A DNA stretch of 54,487 nt from positions 1-54,487 of the forward strand of contig JAFMVD010000042.1 in NCBI GenBank assembly GCA_025499625.1. Direction: 5' to 3'. This DNA comes from Carboxylicivirga fragile. Lineage in GTDB: Bacteria > Bacteroidota > Bacteroidia > Bacteroidales > Marinilabiliaceae. The notes beneath the pieces were generated by a model. The model saw nothing but the letters and a program-made list of their open reading frames with translations, was not told where the DNA came from and searched no databases. Below, one piece after another: positions 37,582 to 47,006 of this stretch. The position numbers were made by a program, and so were the translations under genes. How positions within the stretch are numbered: position 1 is the stretch's first letter; every line of letters starts with the position of its first letter.

Positions 37582-37640
37582 CAAACCTTATACTATAAAC
37601 TTAAGGCATTGTATTTCTTTGGCAGAAAATAACTTTTGCC

Positions 37641-38990
37641 ATGAGAAAAATACTTTTTACAATCCTTTTAATAATTATTTGTACACCTAATTACGCTCAG
37701 AATAGTGTAATCGATACTTATGTGCTTAAAGGCATTGAGAGTAACCTTGTATTACAGCAGCGTGAGTTGGCCTTACAAAGTTCAATCTTAAAACTAAGAG
37801 AGGCAAGGGGGCTATTTATGCCTCAGGTAAACTTTAGTAGCCGATTAACCATGAACAAAGGAGGTCGGTCATTTGAATTTCCGATTGGCGATTTGGTCAA
37901 TCCCATTTATCAATCCTTAAATGCCTTAACCCAGAGCCAGTTTCCTACCATGGGAAACCAAAGTTTTCAACTGATGCCCGAAGAGGAACAGGAAGCTAAG
38001 TTATCGGTTTATCAGCCCGTTTATAATCGAAGTTTGATATTAAATAATAAGATTCAAAAGGAAGCGATTGGCATCAGTGAAGCAGAGCTTTTACGTTATC
38101 GTCAAACCTTAACCTTTCAGATAAAAGAAGCCTATTATAATGTGTTGCGAAGCAAGCAAATTCTTGACTTAGTAGAATCAACAAAAGCTTTGGTAAATGA
38201 GAATCTGAGAGTGAGTCAGAAATTACTTGAAAACGATGTGGTAACCAAAGAAGTTGTTTTACGATCGCGCACTGAGGTTAACCGCATTGAGTTAAATGAA
38301 ACGGAAGCTCAAAAAGGTTTCCAACTTGCCATTAACTATTTGAATTTTTTAACGAACCAACCCTTGGATACGCCAATTGAAATAGTTGAGTCTATTCAAT
38401 TGGGTTTACTTCCTAATGTAGGCAATGCTGAAGAGTTAGCACTTGACAGGCGTTCAGAGCTAAAGCAAATAACGCATCAGGTTAATAGTGTTGGATATTT
38501 GGCTAAAATGCATCAAGCTGAGAATTTGCCAAATGTTAGTTTGGTAGGCGATTATGGCTACCTAAGCCAAGACTACCATTTTAATAACAATAATGATTTC
38601 TTCTCAGGTTCGGTGGTTTTAAACTGGACCTTATTTAAAGGTACCGTAAACAAACAAAAGAAAGCTCAAGCTAAACTTCAACAACAACAGCTAGTTCTGG
38701 CTAAACAAGATTTACAGAATGGAATAAGGCTGGAGGTAAAAGAGAGTATACTTGAAATGAAACGCCAAAATACTAATGTTAGTTTAAATAAAACACGAAG
38801 TATTGAGGCATCAGAAGTGTATCGGATTAGCGAAAAGAAGTACCGTTTGGGCGAGCTATCTCTAATCGAATTAATTGATGCACGAACCAATATGACAGAG
38901 GCGGAATTTACCGCCATCATAAGCAAGTTTGATTATATGTTGAGTATGGCAAAATATGAGTATGTAACAGCTTCTTTCAATCCTCAATAG
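37641..38990 (+). CDS. TolC-family outer-membrane efflux protein
   Basis: A 449-residue outer-membrane channel of an RND tripartite pump. A signal peptide ends near NYAQ (residue 20). The two repeated coiled-coil halves are visible: residues 20-240, with an EAYYNVLRSKQILDLVE helix, and 250-449, with a SVVLNWTLFKGTVNKQKKAQ segment and a second helix pair ending in YRLGELSLIELIDARTNMTE. That last motif is typical of TolC proteins. It is the first gene of the pump cluster, followed after 106 bp by the adaptor and the RND permease. Confidence 0.93.
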   Translation: MRKILFTILLIIICTPNYAQNSVIDTYVLKGIESNLVLQQRELALQSSILKLREARGLFMPQVNFSSRLTMNKGGRSFEFPIGDLVNPIYQSLNALTQSQFPTMGNQSFQLMPEEEQEAKLSVYQPVYNRSLILNNKIQKEAIGISEAELLRYRQTLTFQIKEAYYNVLRSKQILDLVESTKALVNENLRVSQKLLENDVVTKEVVLRSRTEVNRIELNETEAQKGFQLAINYLNFLTNQPLDTPIEIVESIQLGLLPNVGNAEELALDRRSELKQITHQVNSVGYLAKMHQAENLPNVSLVGDYGYLSQDYHFNNNNDFFSGSVVLNWTLFKGTVNKQKKAQAKLQQQQLVLAKQDLQNGIRLEVKESILEMKRQNTNVSLNKTRSIEASEVYRISEKKYRLGELSLIELIDARTNMTEAEFTAIISKFDYMLSMAKYEYVTASFNPQ

Positions 38991-38995
38991 TACTA

Positions 38996-39024
38996 TTCAT
39001 TCCGAAAAATGTTGGCTTCGTTCC
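38996..39024 (+). promoter_or_regulatory. Second pair of 21-bp-spaced repeats, before the adaptor gene
   Basis: TTCATTCC at 38996-39003 and TTCGTTCC at 39017-39024 are 21 bp apart, as are the repeats before tolC. A weaker copy (ATCGTTCA) is at 39031-39038. They may be a second binding site for the LytTR regulator of this cluster. The site is inside the gap between tolC and the adaptor gene. Confidence 0.35.
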
Positions 39025-39096
39025 AAAGCAATCGTTCAGAAATGCAGTCAATCTCCATATTTGTTCGAATAATTCATAAATATTAAAACCATAACC

Positions 39097-40188
39097 ATGC
39101 AAACAAATAACTTACCCCAAAGGAATTTAAATCTTATAAAAGGAACATTTATAATTCTAAGTTTGATTTTATCAAGCCTTGGTTTTTACAGCTGTACCGA
39201 ATTAAAAGCTACTGCTCCTGAAAATGAGGAGTCTGAACTTGCCATCCCAATCAAAACTGCCAATGTCAAGTCTGAATCAATAGCCATTCCAATTGGTATT
39301 TCAGGGACACTTTCGCCTCAGAAAGAAACACGACTGAGCTTTAAGGTTGGCGGCGTTGTAAAAAGTGTTTTGGTGGAAGAAGGAGATAGGGTAAAAGCAG
39401 GGCAGCTTTTAGCAACTATAAATTTAGATGAAATTAACGCACAGGTGCAACAGGCCAAATCTGGCCTTGAGAAAGCAGAGCGCGATTATAAACGTGCCAC
39501 AGCCTTGTATGCTGATAGTGTTGGAACATTGGAGCGTCTTCAGAATGCGAAAACGGCGCTTGATATGGCAAATGCACATTTAATAATGTTGAAGCATAAC
39601 CAGCAATATTCTTCAATTGTAGCTCCGGATGATGGCATTGTTTTAAAGAAGTTCATTGAGGAGAATGAGTTAATAGGAATAGGAAATCCCGTTTTTTTAT
39701 ATGCATCAACAAATAATAGTTGGATGATAAAAGTTGGATTAACCGACAAAGATGTGATTCGCATAAAAGAAGGCGATAAGGCCATTGTAACTTTAGATGC
39801 ATGGGATGATAAAGAGTTAGAAGGAAAAGTGACCCTTATTGGTGATTCTCCCCATTCTCAAACCGGTTTATACACAATTGAACTTAGCGTAAGCACGGAT
39901 GATCTGGAAGTTAAACCTGGTTTTTTTGCACGGGCTATTATTCAGCCAAGCAATAAGCAGGATTACACTATGATTCCAATAGAGGCACTTCACGAAGGTT
40001 TAGGCGATAAGGCGAGCATCTTTATACTTGATAAAGATCGAGTGCAAAAAGAACAAATAATAGTTAAGCATATTATCAATGAGCATTTAGCTTTAGTTGG
40101 AAACGATGACTTAATAAACCGGCAGGTTGTTGTTGAAAGCGCTCGTGAGCTAAAAAGTAATCAGTTGGTTAGTTTAAATTCGAAATAA
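39097..40188 (+). CDS. RND efflux periplasmic adaptor (HlyD/AcrA-like) lipoprotein
   Basis: A 363-residue membrane fusion protein. The N-terminus has a hydrophobic stretch with a possible lipobox (YSC, around Cys33). The barrel-sandwich (lipoyl-like) domain holds KVGGVVKSVLVEEGDRVKAGQLLATI, here read as two adjacent strands, followed by a coiled-coil hairpin (about 115-165) and the returning strand IVAPDDGIVLKKFIEENE. The beta-barrel and membrane-proximal domains follow, ending near PIEALHEG and VQKEQIIVKHI. It links the RND permease (starts 7 bp after its stop) to the TolC channel. Confidence 0.93.
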   Translation: MQTNNLPQRNLNLIKGTFIILSLILSSLGFYSCTELKATAPENEESELAIPIKTANVKSESIAIPIGISGTLSPQKETRLSFKVGGVVKSVLVEEGDRVKAGQLLATINLDEINAQVQQAKSGLEKAERDYKRATALYADSVGTLERLQNAKTALDMANAHLIMLKHNQQYSSIVAPDDGIVLKKFIEENELIGIGNPVFLYASTNNSWMIKVGLTDKDVIRIKEGDKAIVTLDAWDDKELEGKVTLIGDSPHSQTGLYTIELSVSTDDLEVKPGFFARAIIQPSNKQDYTMIPIEALHEGLGDKASIFILDKDRVQKEQIIVKHIINEHLALVGNDDLINRQVVVESARELKSNQLVSLNSK

Positions 40189-40195
40189 TAGTAAG

Positions 40196-43100
40196 ATGCA
40201 ATTACCACGTTTAGCCATAAATAATTATCAGTTTACTATTGTTATTGTGCTGATGCTTTCCGTTTTAGGAATCGTATCCTATCGCACAATGCCTAAATCG
40301 GAAGACCCATACGTAGAGTATAAAGCAACTAATATATTAGTTGTTAATCCGGGTTCATCTCCTGAAGATATGGAGACTTTAGTGGCCAATCCTATTGAGG
40401 AAGCAATTAATGAGTTGGCTTACATTAAGACCATTTCAACAGAGATTACGGATGGTGTTTGTTTTTTATTCATCGAATTCGAATACGGTAACGATTATAA
40501 TAATATCCATCGCGAAATTGTACAAAAGGTAAATGAGATTCGTGATGATTTACCGGAAACCATTGTTCGCATGGATGTTGATCAGCCATCCATATTGGAT
40601 GTCAGCATTATGCAATTAGCCATAAGCTCCAGCGTGGAAGGGCCTGAAGTACTTAAGACAACGGCAAAAGATTTAAAACAAAAATTAGAAAGTACAGCCG
40701 GAGTTCGTGCGGTTGAGATGGAAGCCGAGAGAAGTCCAGAATTAAGCATTGTTTGTGACCTAGAAAAAATGGCACATTACAATTTGTCTTTAGGACAAGT
40801 TATGGCTACGCTGCAAAGTATAAATCGTAGTATACCAGGAGGAAGTGTTGATATTGGAAATAAACAATTCAATGTCTTGTCAAGTGGTTTGTTCAACGAT
40901 TTAGATGCTATTCGCAATACGGTTTTAAGTGGAGCTAATAGCCATGTGGTTTACCTCAAGGATGTTGCCAAAGTTGAGTTTGATTACGAAAAGGAAAATG
41001 TTAAAGCCTATTTTAACGATCAACCTACAGTTTGGTTATCGGTTCGACAGAAAAAAGGAGTCAATATATACGATGTAAATAAACGGCTTGAAGAGCGAAT
41101 TGAAGCGTTTAAGGGGGCGCTGTTAACAGATGTTGAAGTCAAATATGTATTTAAGCAAGCGGATAGTGTTAGCGCGCGTATTGGGCAATTTTCTTCTAGC
41201 TTTTTGCAAGGTATTCTTTTGGTTGGATTGATTGTGATGCTTGCGGTTGGTTTTAGAGCATCCGTAGTGGTGATTGTTTCAATTCCCCTTTCCATTCTAA
41301 CAGCCATTGGTTTACTCGATTTTGGTGGCTATGGTTTGCAGCAAATGTCCATTGCGGGATTAATTATTGCTTTGGGTATGCTGGTCGATAATAGCATTGC
41401 CATTGTTGAGAATATTTACCGTTTTATAAAATTGGGCTACAAACCGGTTGAAGCAGCCGTGAAAGGTGCTTCCGAAATTGGACTCGCTTTGATCAGTTCA
41501 ACAGCAACAACGGTCTTAGCTTTTGCTCCCATGTTAATGATGGGCAATGATGTTGGCGATTTTATAAAAACACTTGTACTTATCGTCATTTATGCTTTGT
41601 TGGCTTCGCTTTTTATAGCTTTAACTTTTGCTCCATTTATTAGTAGTAGAGTCTTAAAGAAGAAAAAGGAAAAAAATAAAAAATCGTTATTAGAACGTTT
41701 CATTACTAATTATTACAAACCTCTGGTTAAGGGTGCCATTAAGCGACCTGTTTTAACCATAGCGGTTTCACTCGTTGTGTTTATAGGTTCCATTGCTTTG
41801 ATGCCCTATATAGGAGTGAGTTTTTTTCCAAAAGCGGAGAAAAATCAGTTGTTGGTTAACGTATCTACCCCTGAAGGAAGTAACTTAAGTTATACCGAGG
41901 GTGTGATGAAAGAAGTGAGTGAGGTGCTCAAAAGTTATCCGGAAGTTGATAATGTTGCTGTAACCATAGGAGAAGGAAACCCCATCGTTTATTATAACAT
42001 GATGACTTTTAAACCTGCTGTTAACAAGGGACAATTACTGGCCGTTTTGGATGATTATGATAGTGAACGAATGCATTTAATAATTAAAGAATTAAGGCAG
42101 CGATTCGAAAGCTATAGCTCTGCTCAGGTTGAGGTGAAGGAATTTGCTCAGGGGCCACCAGTAAATGCGCCCATCGAAGTGCGTTTATTTTCAGATGATA
42201 TGGAACAACTAAAATCCATGGCTTCTGATGTTGAGCTAATGTTGCGAAAAGCCCCTGCTGCAATAAATGTAAATAACCCGATTGGTAAGGATAGAACAGC
42301 CTTGAAGATTAAAATCAACTATGATAAGGCTGGTATGCTTGGGGTTGGTGTTTTAGATATCGATATGGCCGTTCGTGCTGCTGTAAACGGACTAAATATT
42401 GGCAATTATCAGGATGCTTTGGGTGAAGATTATGATATTATCTTAAAATCAAATATGGTTGGGAACAATGATATTCCGGCCTTGGATCGCATTTTTATAC
42501 CTTCGCACAAAGGTGGTCAGATACCGCTTTCACAAGTGGCCGATATTGCGTTTGATAAAAATATTAAACGCATTGATCACTACGATCTGGAACGGTATAT
42601 TACTGTTACAGCCGATGTGGATGAGAATATCGAAAGCATTGCTAAGGTGACCAGTGAATTGATGTTAGAACTTGAGCAATACGATTTCCCTAATGGTACA
42701 CGATATATGATGGGAGGTGAGCAAGAAAGCAGGGATGAAAGTTTTGGAAGCTTAGGGCAAGCCTTAATAATTGCTTTACTTGGCATTTTCGCAGTTTTGG
42801 TATTGCAATTTAAGTCCTTCTCGCAACCATTGATTATATTCTCAGCCATACCCTTGTCTATTTCAGGTGCTTTTGTTGCATTGTTTATTACAGGATATTC
42901 ATTCTCATTTATGGCCTTTGTTGGTTTAACCAGTTTGATGGGGATTGTTATTAATAGTAGTATCATTCTTGTCGATTATGCCAATCAGAAACGGTTGGAA
43001 GGAAGCAATATTTTGGAAAGTGTTGTGGAAGCTGCGCAAACGCGTTTTACACCAATACTACTTACCACTATCACAACTGTAGGAGGTTTGTTACCTTTAA

Positions 43101-43225
43101 CACTTCGTGGAGGTGATATGTGGGCGCCAATGGGATGGGCCATTATTGGAGGTTTAATTCTGTCAACAGGGTTAACCTTAGTGCTTGTTCCTGTATTGTA
43201 TAATCTTTTAACGAGAAAGAAATAG
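40196..43225 (+). CDS. RND-family efflux permease
   Basis: A 1009-residue inner-membrane pump of the HAE-type RND family with the usual twelve helices and two large periplasmic loops (after helices 1 and 7). The proton-relay helix 4 reads LGMLVDNSIAIVENIY: one Asp is kept and the second, found in AcrB, is Asn, as in many non-AcrB members. The family box GLTSLMGIVINSSIILVDYAN is present near residue 920. It is slightly shorter than AcrB (1049). Substrates cannot be predicted, but the LytS/LytTR regulators behind it suggest a stimulus-controlled pump, perhaps for antimicrobial peptides or signals. Confidence 0.95.
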   Translation: MQLPRLAINNYQFTIVIVLMLSVLGIVSYRTMPKSEDPYVEYKATNILVVNPGSSPEDMETLVANPIEEAINELAYIKTISTEITDGVCFLFIEFEYGNDYNNIHREIVQKVNEIRDDLPETIVRMDVDQPSILDVSIMQLAISSSVEGPEVLKTTAKDLKQKLESTAGVRAVEMEAERSPELSIVCDLEKMAHYNLSLGQVMATLQSINRSIPGGSVDIGNKQFNVLSSGLFNDLDAIRNTVLSGANSHVVYLKDVAKVEFDYEKENVKAYFNDQPTVWLSVRQKKGVNIYDVNKRLEERIEAFKGALLTDVEVKYVFKQADSVSARIGQFSSSFLQGILLVGLIVMLAVGFRASVVVIVSIPLSILTAIGLLDFGGYGLQQMSIAGLIIALGMLVDNSIAIVENIYRFIKLGYKPVEAAVKGASEIGLALISSTATTVLAFAPMLMMGNDVGDFIKTLVLIVIYALLASLFIALTFAPFISSRVLKKKKEKNKKSLLERFITNYYKPLVKGAIKRPVLTIAVSLVVFIGSIALMPYIGVSFFPKAEKNQLLVNVSTPEGSNLSYTEGVMKEVSEVLKSYPEVDNVAVTIGEGNPIVYYNMMTFKPAVNKGQLLAVLDDYDSERMHLIIKELRQRFESYSSAQVEVKEFAQGPPVNAPIEVRLFSDDMEQLKSMASDVELMLRKAPAAINVNNPIGKDRTALKIKINYDKAGMLGVGVLDIDMAVRAAVNGLNIGNYQDALGEDYDIILKSNMVGNNDIPALDRIFIPSHKGGQIPLSQVADIAFDKNIKRIDHYDLERYITVTADVDENIESIAKVTSELMLELEQYDFPNGTRYMMGGEQESRDESFGSLGQALIIALLGIFAVLVLQFKSFSQPLIIFSAIPLSISGAFVALFITGYSFSFMAFVGLTSLMGIVINSSIILVDYANQKRLEGSNILESVVEAAQTRFTPILLTTITTVGGLLPLTLRGGDMWAPMGWAIIGGLILSTGLTLVLVPVLYNLLTRKK

Positions 43226-43305
43226 CATAAACAAATTAACCAGTTTACCCGAATAACTAATAGAATGCCTTATTTTTAAGACCGTTTTTATATTAGAATA
43301 AAATT

Positions 43306-44457
43306 ATGAAGATCACCTGGAAGACATTTAAGTGGTTTATTTTTGCAGGACTATTACCAGCCTTGTTTTTTAAGATACAGCATTTCTATTTTGAAGGATT
43401 TGGGGCTGATTTTAATATTTTCCGTGATTTTCTATTATGGTTAATTATTTCCGTAGTGCTCACTTCTTCTATTGCATATGTTGTATTATCTGAAATAATT
43501 TGGCTTGAAAAGAAATTGCCTTGGAAGAAGCATCAGTTGATTCGTGTTATTGTAGAGGTGTGCTTAACCAATGCAACGGTTATTATAGCAATGGTTTTGG
43601 TTAATTTTTTCCTGTATCCTTTGCATGAGTACCTTCAAATGAGTCACTCATTTACTTTTAAGGAGCATTTATTCCAAGAAATCACGATGGGGATTGTAAT
43701 TAATGCCTTGTTGGTATCATTAGCCGAAGGTGCATTCTTCTTTAATCAATGGAAAGATAGTGTATTGTTATCTGAGCGTTTGCAAAAGGAGAATATGCAG
43801 TCTCAACTTGAAGTATTAAAAAGTCAGGTTAATCCACATTTTCTATTTAATAGTCTGAATGTGCTTTCCTCATTAGTGCACGATGATGCAGATAAAGCAG
43901 AAGAGTTTATTGATGAGTTTGCCTCAGTGTATCGTTATATTTTAAATATTCAAGGACGCACTGCAGTTAGCCTGCGAGAAGAGCTACATTTCTTAGATTC
44001 CTATGTTTTTCTGCAAAAGATTAGGTTCGAAGATGGTTTAAATATGCATTTGCACATTGATGAGGCATATTTGAATAAGTATTTGCCGCCGCTTTCATTA
44101 CAGATGTTAGTTGAGAATGCCATAAAGCATAATGTGGTTGGAAAAGAACAGCCTCTGGATATAAAAATATTTATTGAAAAAGATAAGCTGGCTATTGTTA
44201 ATACTTTGCAAGTACGACAAGTGGAAGCAAGTGGTACTGGTATGGGATTAAAGAATTTAAGAGAACGTTACTTCCGAATTGCTGGTCTGGAACCGGTGTT
44301 TGAGAAGACAGAGAAAGAGTATGTAGCACATATTCCTTTGTTTGAAGGAGAACATACAGATGCTATTGGAACAAATGAAAGTGATTCGTTTAAATGTCAC
44401 TCGTTTAAGATGGGCATATTTAAAACTAATTGTAAACGCCATAAGCACCATTCGTAA
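43306..44457 (+). CDS. LytS-type membrane histidine kinase
   Basis: A 383-residue sensor kinase of the His_kinase (LytS/YehU) family. Four membrane helices lie in residues 10-150, followed by a short coiled coil and the phospho-acceptor His178 in QVNPHFLFNSLNVLSSL. The ATPase part has LPPLSLQMLVENAIKHNV (N box) and GTGMGLKNLRERY (G box). About 35 residues beyond the usual end (after VAHIPLFE) are Ser/His/Lys-rich and look unstructured. The response regulator ATG follows the TAA immediately, so the two are coupled. Sensor input is likely at or in the membrane, for instance the drug or envelope stress that the pump removes. Confidence 0.92.
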   Translation: MKITWKTFKWFIFAGLLPALFFKIQHFYFEGFGADFNIFRDFLLWLIISVVLTSSIAYVVLSEIIWLEKKLPWKKHQLIRVIVEVCLTNATVIIAMVLVNFFLYPLHEYLQMSHSFTFKEHLFQEITMGIVINALLVSLAEGAFFFNQWKDSVLLSERLQKENMQSQLEVLKSQVNPHFLFNSLNVLSSLVHDDADKAEEFIDEFASVYRYILNIQGRTAVSLREELHFLDSYVFLQKIRFEDGLNMHLHIDEAYLNKYLPPLSLQMLVENAIKHNVVGKEQPLDIKIFIEKDKLAIVNTLQVRQVEASGTGMGLKNLRERYFRIAGLEPVFEKTEKEYVAHIPLFEGEHTDAIGTNESDSFKCHSFKMGIFKTNCKRHKHHS

Positions 44458-45210
44458 ATGAAAGTATTAATTGTAGAAGATGAGCGTATTGCTGCCAATA
44501 AATTGGAGAGGCAGCTCTTGCAATTAGATGCGAATATTTCTATTGAAAATAAAATAGAATCGGTTGCAAGTACCGTGAAATGGTTGGCAGAAAACCAGGT
44601 TGATTTAATTTTTCTGGATATACATTTATCCGATGGTTTATCCTTTGGTATTTTTGATGATATTGAGGTTAAGGTACCTGTAATTTTCACTACTGCATAC
44701 GATCAATATGCCATTCAGGCATTCAAAGTAAATAGTGTAGATTACCTATTGAAACCAATAAATAAGTATGATCTGGAGCGTAGTTTAGATAAATTCAAAA
44801 ACTATCATGCAAATGAACCAGTTGTTGATTATAAGGAAATAATGCAAGCCATGAAATCTGATTCACTGCAGTATCAAAAACGTTTCATGGTAATGGTGGG
44901 TGAGCGAATAATGTCTATTTGTATCGATGATGTTGCTTATTTCTTTGCTGAGGGTAAATACGTTTTTATTGTTGATAAGCAAGGGGAACGTTACTTAATC
45001 GATTTTACTTTAGATAAATTAGTTGAAGTACTTGATCCGAGTGTTTATTTTAGAGTCAATCGTCAGATAATAATTCGAATTGATGCAATAAAACAAATGC
45101 ACAGCTGGTTTAAGAGGCGGGTTAAAATTGATCTAATGCCGGATTTTGACAAGGAGGTGATAGTAAGTAACGAGCGGGTAAAAGATTTTAAAAAATGGTT
45201 AAATAGTTAA
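44458..45210 (+). CDS. LytTR-family response regulator
   Basis: A 250-residue regulator, the partner of the adjacent LytS-type kinase. The receiver domain has the phospho-acceptor Asp54 (LIFLDIHLSDG), VIFTTAYDQYAIQAF and the Lys of DYLLKPI. The LytTR DNA-binding domain covers about residues 145-250: it starts with KRFMVMVGERIMSICIDDV and ends with the RVNRQIIIRIDAI and NERVKDFKKWL blocks. LytTR proteins bind paired direct repeats; candidate sites precede tolC and the adaptor gene. It is most likely the local activator of the pump. Confidence 0.94.
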   Translation: MKVLIVEDERIAANKLERQLLQLDANISIENKIESVASTVKWLAENQVDLIFLDIHLSDGLSFGIFDDIEVKVPVIFTTAYDQYAIQAFKVNSVDYLLKPINKYDLERSLDKFKNYHANEPVVDYKEIMQAMKSDSLQYQKRFMVMVGERIMSICIDDVAYFFAEGKYVFIVDKQGERYLIDFTLDKLVEVLDPSVYFRVNRQIIIRIDAIKQMHSWFKRRVKIDLMPDFDKEVIVSNERVKDFKKWLNS

Positions 45211-45292
45211 GCGTTTTGAATCATAGATATTGTTGTTTCCCTTACTAGTTCTAGCTTTTGTTGAAAGTGTATTTTTTCAATTCTTTACTTTA

Positions 45293-45308
45293 TGGCACAT
45301 TTATTGAT
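45293..45308 (+). promoter_or_regulatory. Candidate sigma-54 promoter (-24/-12)
   Basis: TGGCACA at 45293-45299 is a perfect -24 box. After four bases comes TTGA (45304-45307) in place of the consensus TTGC; the GG and GA pairs are separated by the expected 10 bp. The likely transcript start is about 12 bp downstream, with the small-protein ATG at 45333. A sigma-54 activator gene is the next one. The mismatch in the -12 box lowers confidence. Confidence 0.4.
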
Positions 45309-45332
45309 GTTCATTTAATAATATTAACAGAA

Positions 45333-45461
45333 ATGAATGCCATGAGGGAAGAGATAAAGAGAAAGTTAATAGCTAGAGATATGGTTTTAGAACTTTTGTT
45401 AACTGTAATCGTTTCAGCATTGCTTTTATTAATTGCGTATGTCACCTTGCATATGCTGTAA
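45333..45461 (+). CDS. Small single-span membrane protein (42 residues)
   Basis: The frame could start at a TTG (45258), but the ATG at 45333 gives a compact 42-residue protein: a charged, Arg/Lys-rich N-terminal helix (MREEIKRKLIARD) followed by one hydrophobic helix of about 20 residues (LLLTVIVSALLLLIAYV) and a short tail. The N-in orientation is suggested by its positive charges. No homologue is recognised. It sits between the RND regulator genes and the sigma-54 activator, and a sigma-54-like promoter lies 25 bp upstream, so it may be the activator's target. A chance ORF cannot be excluded. Confidence 0.45.
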   Translation: MNAMREEIKRKLIARDMVLELLLTVIVSALLLLIAYVTLHML

Positions 45462-45589
45462 CTATCAGGTTATAAATATAAAAAGGCTACATTGTCTACA
45501 GAGCTTGTTTAGTCTTGTTTCATAAAAATACTTAAAAGAGTGGATATTCGGATATAAAGGTCTTAAATTAAGAAAAGAATTGAGACGTT

Positions 45590-46930
45590 ATGGGAAGAAT
45601 GGGTAGTGTATTAGCAGTGGATGCTAATAAGGATGTTGTGTATGCTCTAAAGTCTTTATTGGAGGTGCATGTGAAGAGGTTTGATTCGGTGAATAGCCCA
45701 TGTCAAGTCACAAAGTTTTTAAAGAGTCATGAGTATGACGTCGTTATCCTGGCACTTGATATTGAAACAGAAAGTAAACAGAAGGATGCAGGTTTTAAAG
45801 TTTTGCATCATATCCTAAAGCATAATGAAAATGCGAATGTCTTATTTTACACACCGCATGGACGAATTGAAGATACCGTAAATGCGATTAAATCGGGAGC
45901 CAAGGATGTGATTAAAACACCTTGGGAAAATGAGCGACTTGTTCAGAAAGTATTATCCTATTTAAAAAAGGAAGAAAGCCCACCAATTAAAAAGAAACCA
46001 TCCAATGGTGATATAAAGTTTATTTATCGATCACCGTGCATGCAGGAGATTGTGCGTACCATAAATAAGGTTGCGCCATCTGATGCAAATGTATTAGTAT
46101 TAGGGGAAAATGGAACAGGGAAGGAGCTTGTAGCAGATGCACTTCACAAGGTTTCATCGAGGAAAAAGAATTTATTACTAAGTGTTGATATGGGATCCTT
46201 AAGTGAATCCTTATTTGAGAACGAATTATTTGGTCATTCTAAAGGAGCCTATACTGATGCTAAAGCAGCATGTCCTGGACGATTTGAGATGGCACATGGA
46301 GGCACTGTATTTCTCGATGAGATTGGCAACCTTAATTTATCTTGTCAATCAAAACTTTTAACAGTAATTGAAAAGCGTGAAATAACTCGTATTGGTGAAT
46401 CGAAACCTCGACCGATTGATGTGAGGTTGGTGTGCGCTACTAATAAATCAATTTACCAAATGGTAAAGGATGATGAGTTTCGGCAGGATTTATTATATAG
46501 AATTAATACGGTTGAAATAGTTTTACCTCCACTTCGTGAGAGAAAGGAAGACATTCCTTTATTAGTATCACATTTTATAACCTTGTATTGCAGCCATTAT
46601 CGAAAGCCACCAATGAAGGTAGATAAGTCTGCACTCCGATGCATGATGGATTACGCATGGCCTGGTAATGTGAGGGAGCTTCAGCATGCGGTTGAAAAAG
46701 GGGTTATTATGGCTGATAATAATCTGCTGTCCAAAAAAGATTTATGTCATCATAATGGTGATAGTTATGGCGACGATGTGTATTTCGATACTTATAACCT
46801 TGAAGAGATTGAGCGACACGTCATCAATAAAGTACTGCAAACACAGGAAGGCAATCTTACGCATTCGGCAGAGGCATTAGGAATAACGCGTACAGCCTTA
46901 TATCGACGAATTAGAAAGTATGGTTTATAG
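45590..46930 (+). CDS. Sigma-54-dependent response regulator (NtrC-like)
   Basis: A 446-residue activator that drives sigma-54 RNA polymerase. An N-terminal receiver-like domain (about 1-125) has the acidic pocket VDAN and a likely phospho-acceptor in ILALDIETE, though this region is somewhat degenerate. The AAA+ domain has Walker A GENGTGKE (172-179), the sigma-54 contact loop GAYTDA (about 220, in place of the classical GAFTGA) and Walker B TVFLDEIG (about 237). The C-terminus has a Fis-type helix-turn-helix (SAEALGITRTALYRRIRKY). A sigma-54-like promoter lies about 285 bp upstream. No partner kinase is adjacent. Confidence 0.93.
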   Translation: MGRMGSVLAVDANKDVVYALKSLLEVHVKRFDSVNSPCQVTKFLKSHEYDVVILALDIETESKQKDAGFKVLHHILKHNENANVLFYTPHGRIEDTVNAIKSGAKDVIKTPWENERLVQKVLSYLKKEESPPIKKKPSNGDIKFIYRSPCMQEIVRTINKVAPSDANVLVLGENGTGKELVADALHKVSSRKKNLLLSVDMGSLSESLFENELFGHSKGAYTDAKAACPGRFEMAHGGTVFLDEIGNLNLSCQSKLLTVIEKREITRIGESKPRPIDVRLVCATNKSIYQMVKDDEFRQDLLYRINTVEIVLPPLRERKEDIPLLVSHFITLYCSHYRKPPMKVDKSALRCMMDYAWPGNVRELQHAVEKGVIMADNNLLSKKDLCHHNGDSYGDDVYFDTYNLEEIERHVINKVLQTQEGNLTHSAEALGITRTALYRRIRKYGL

Positions 46931-47006
46931 TTCCATCTGGTTTTCGATGCGTTGATATTATTTATATTAAACCTTTTTTATCTTCGTAGAGCAAAATGAC
47001 AAAATC

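Noticed and set aside
45258-45332. N-terminal extension of the small membrane protein from a TTG
   Set aside because: It would place the sigma-54-like promoter inside the coding region and lengthen a compact protein by 25 residues of poor quality.
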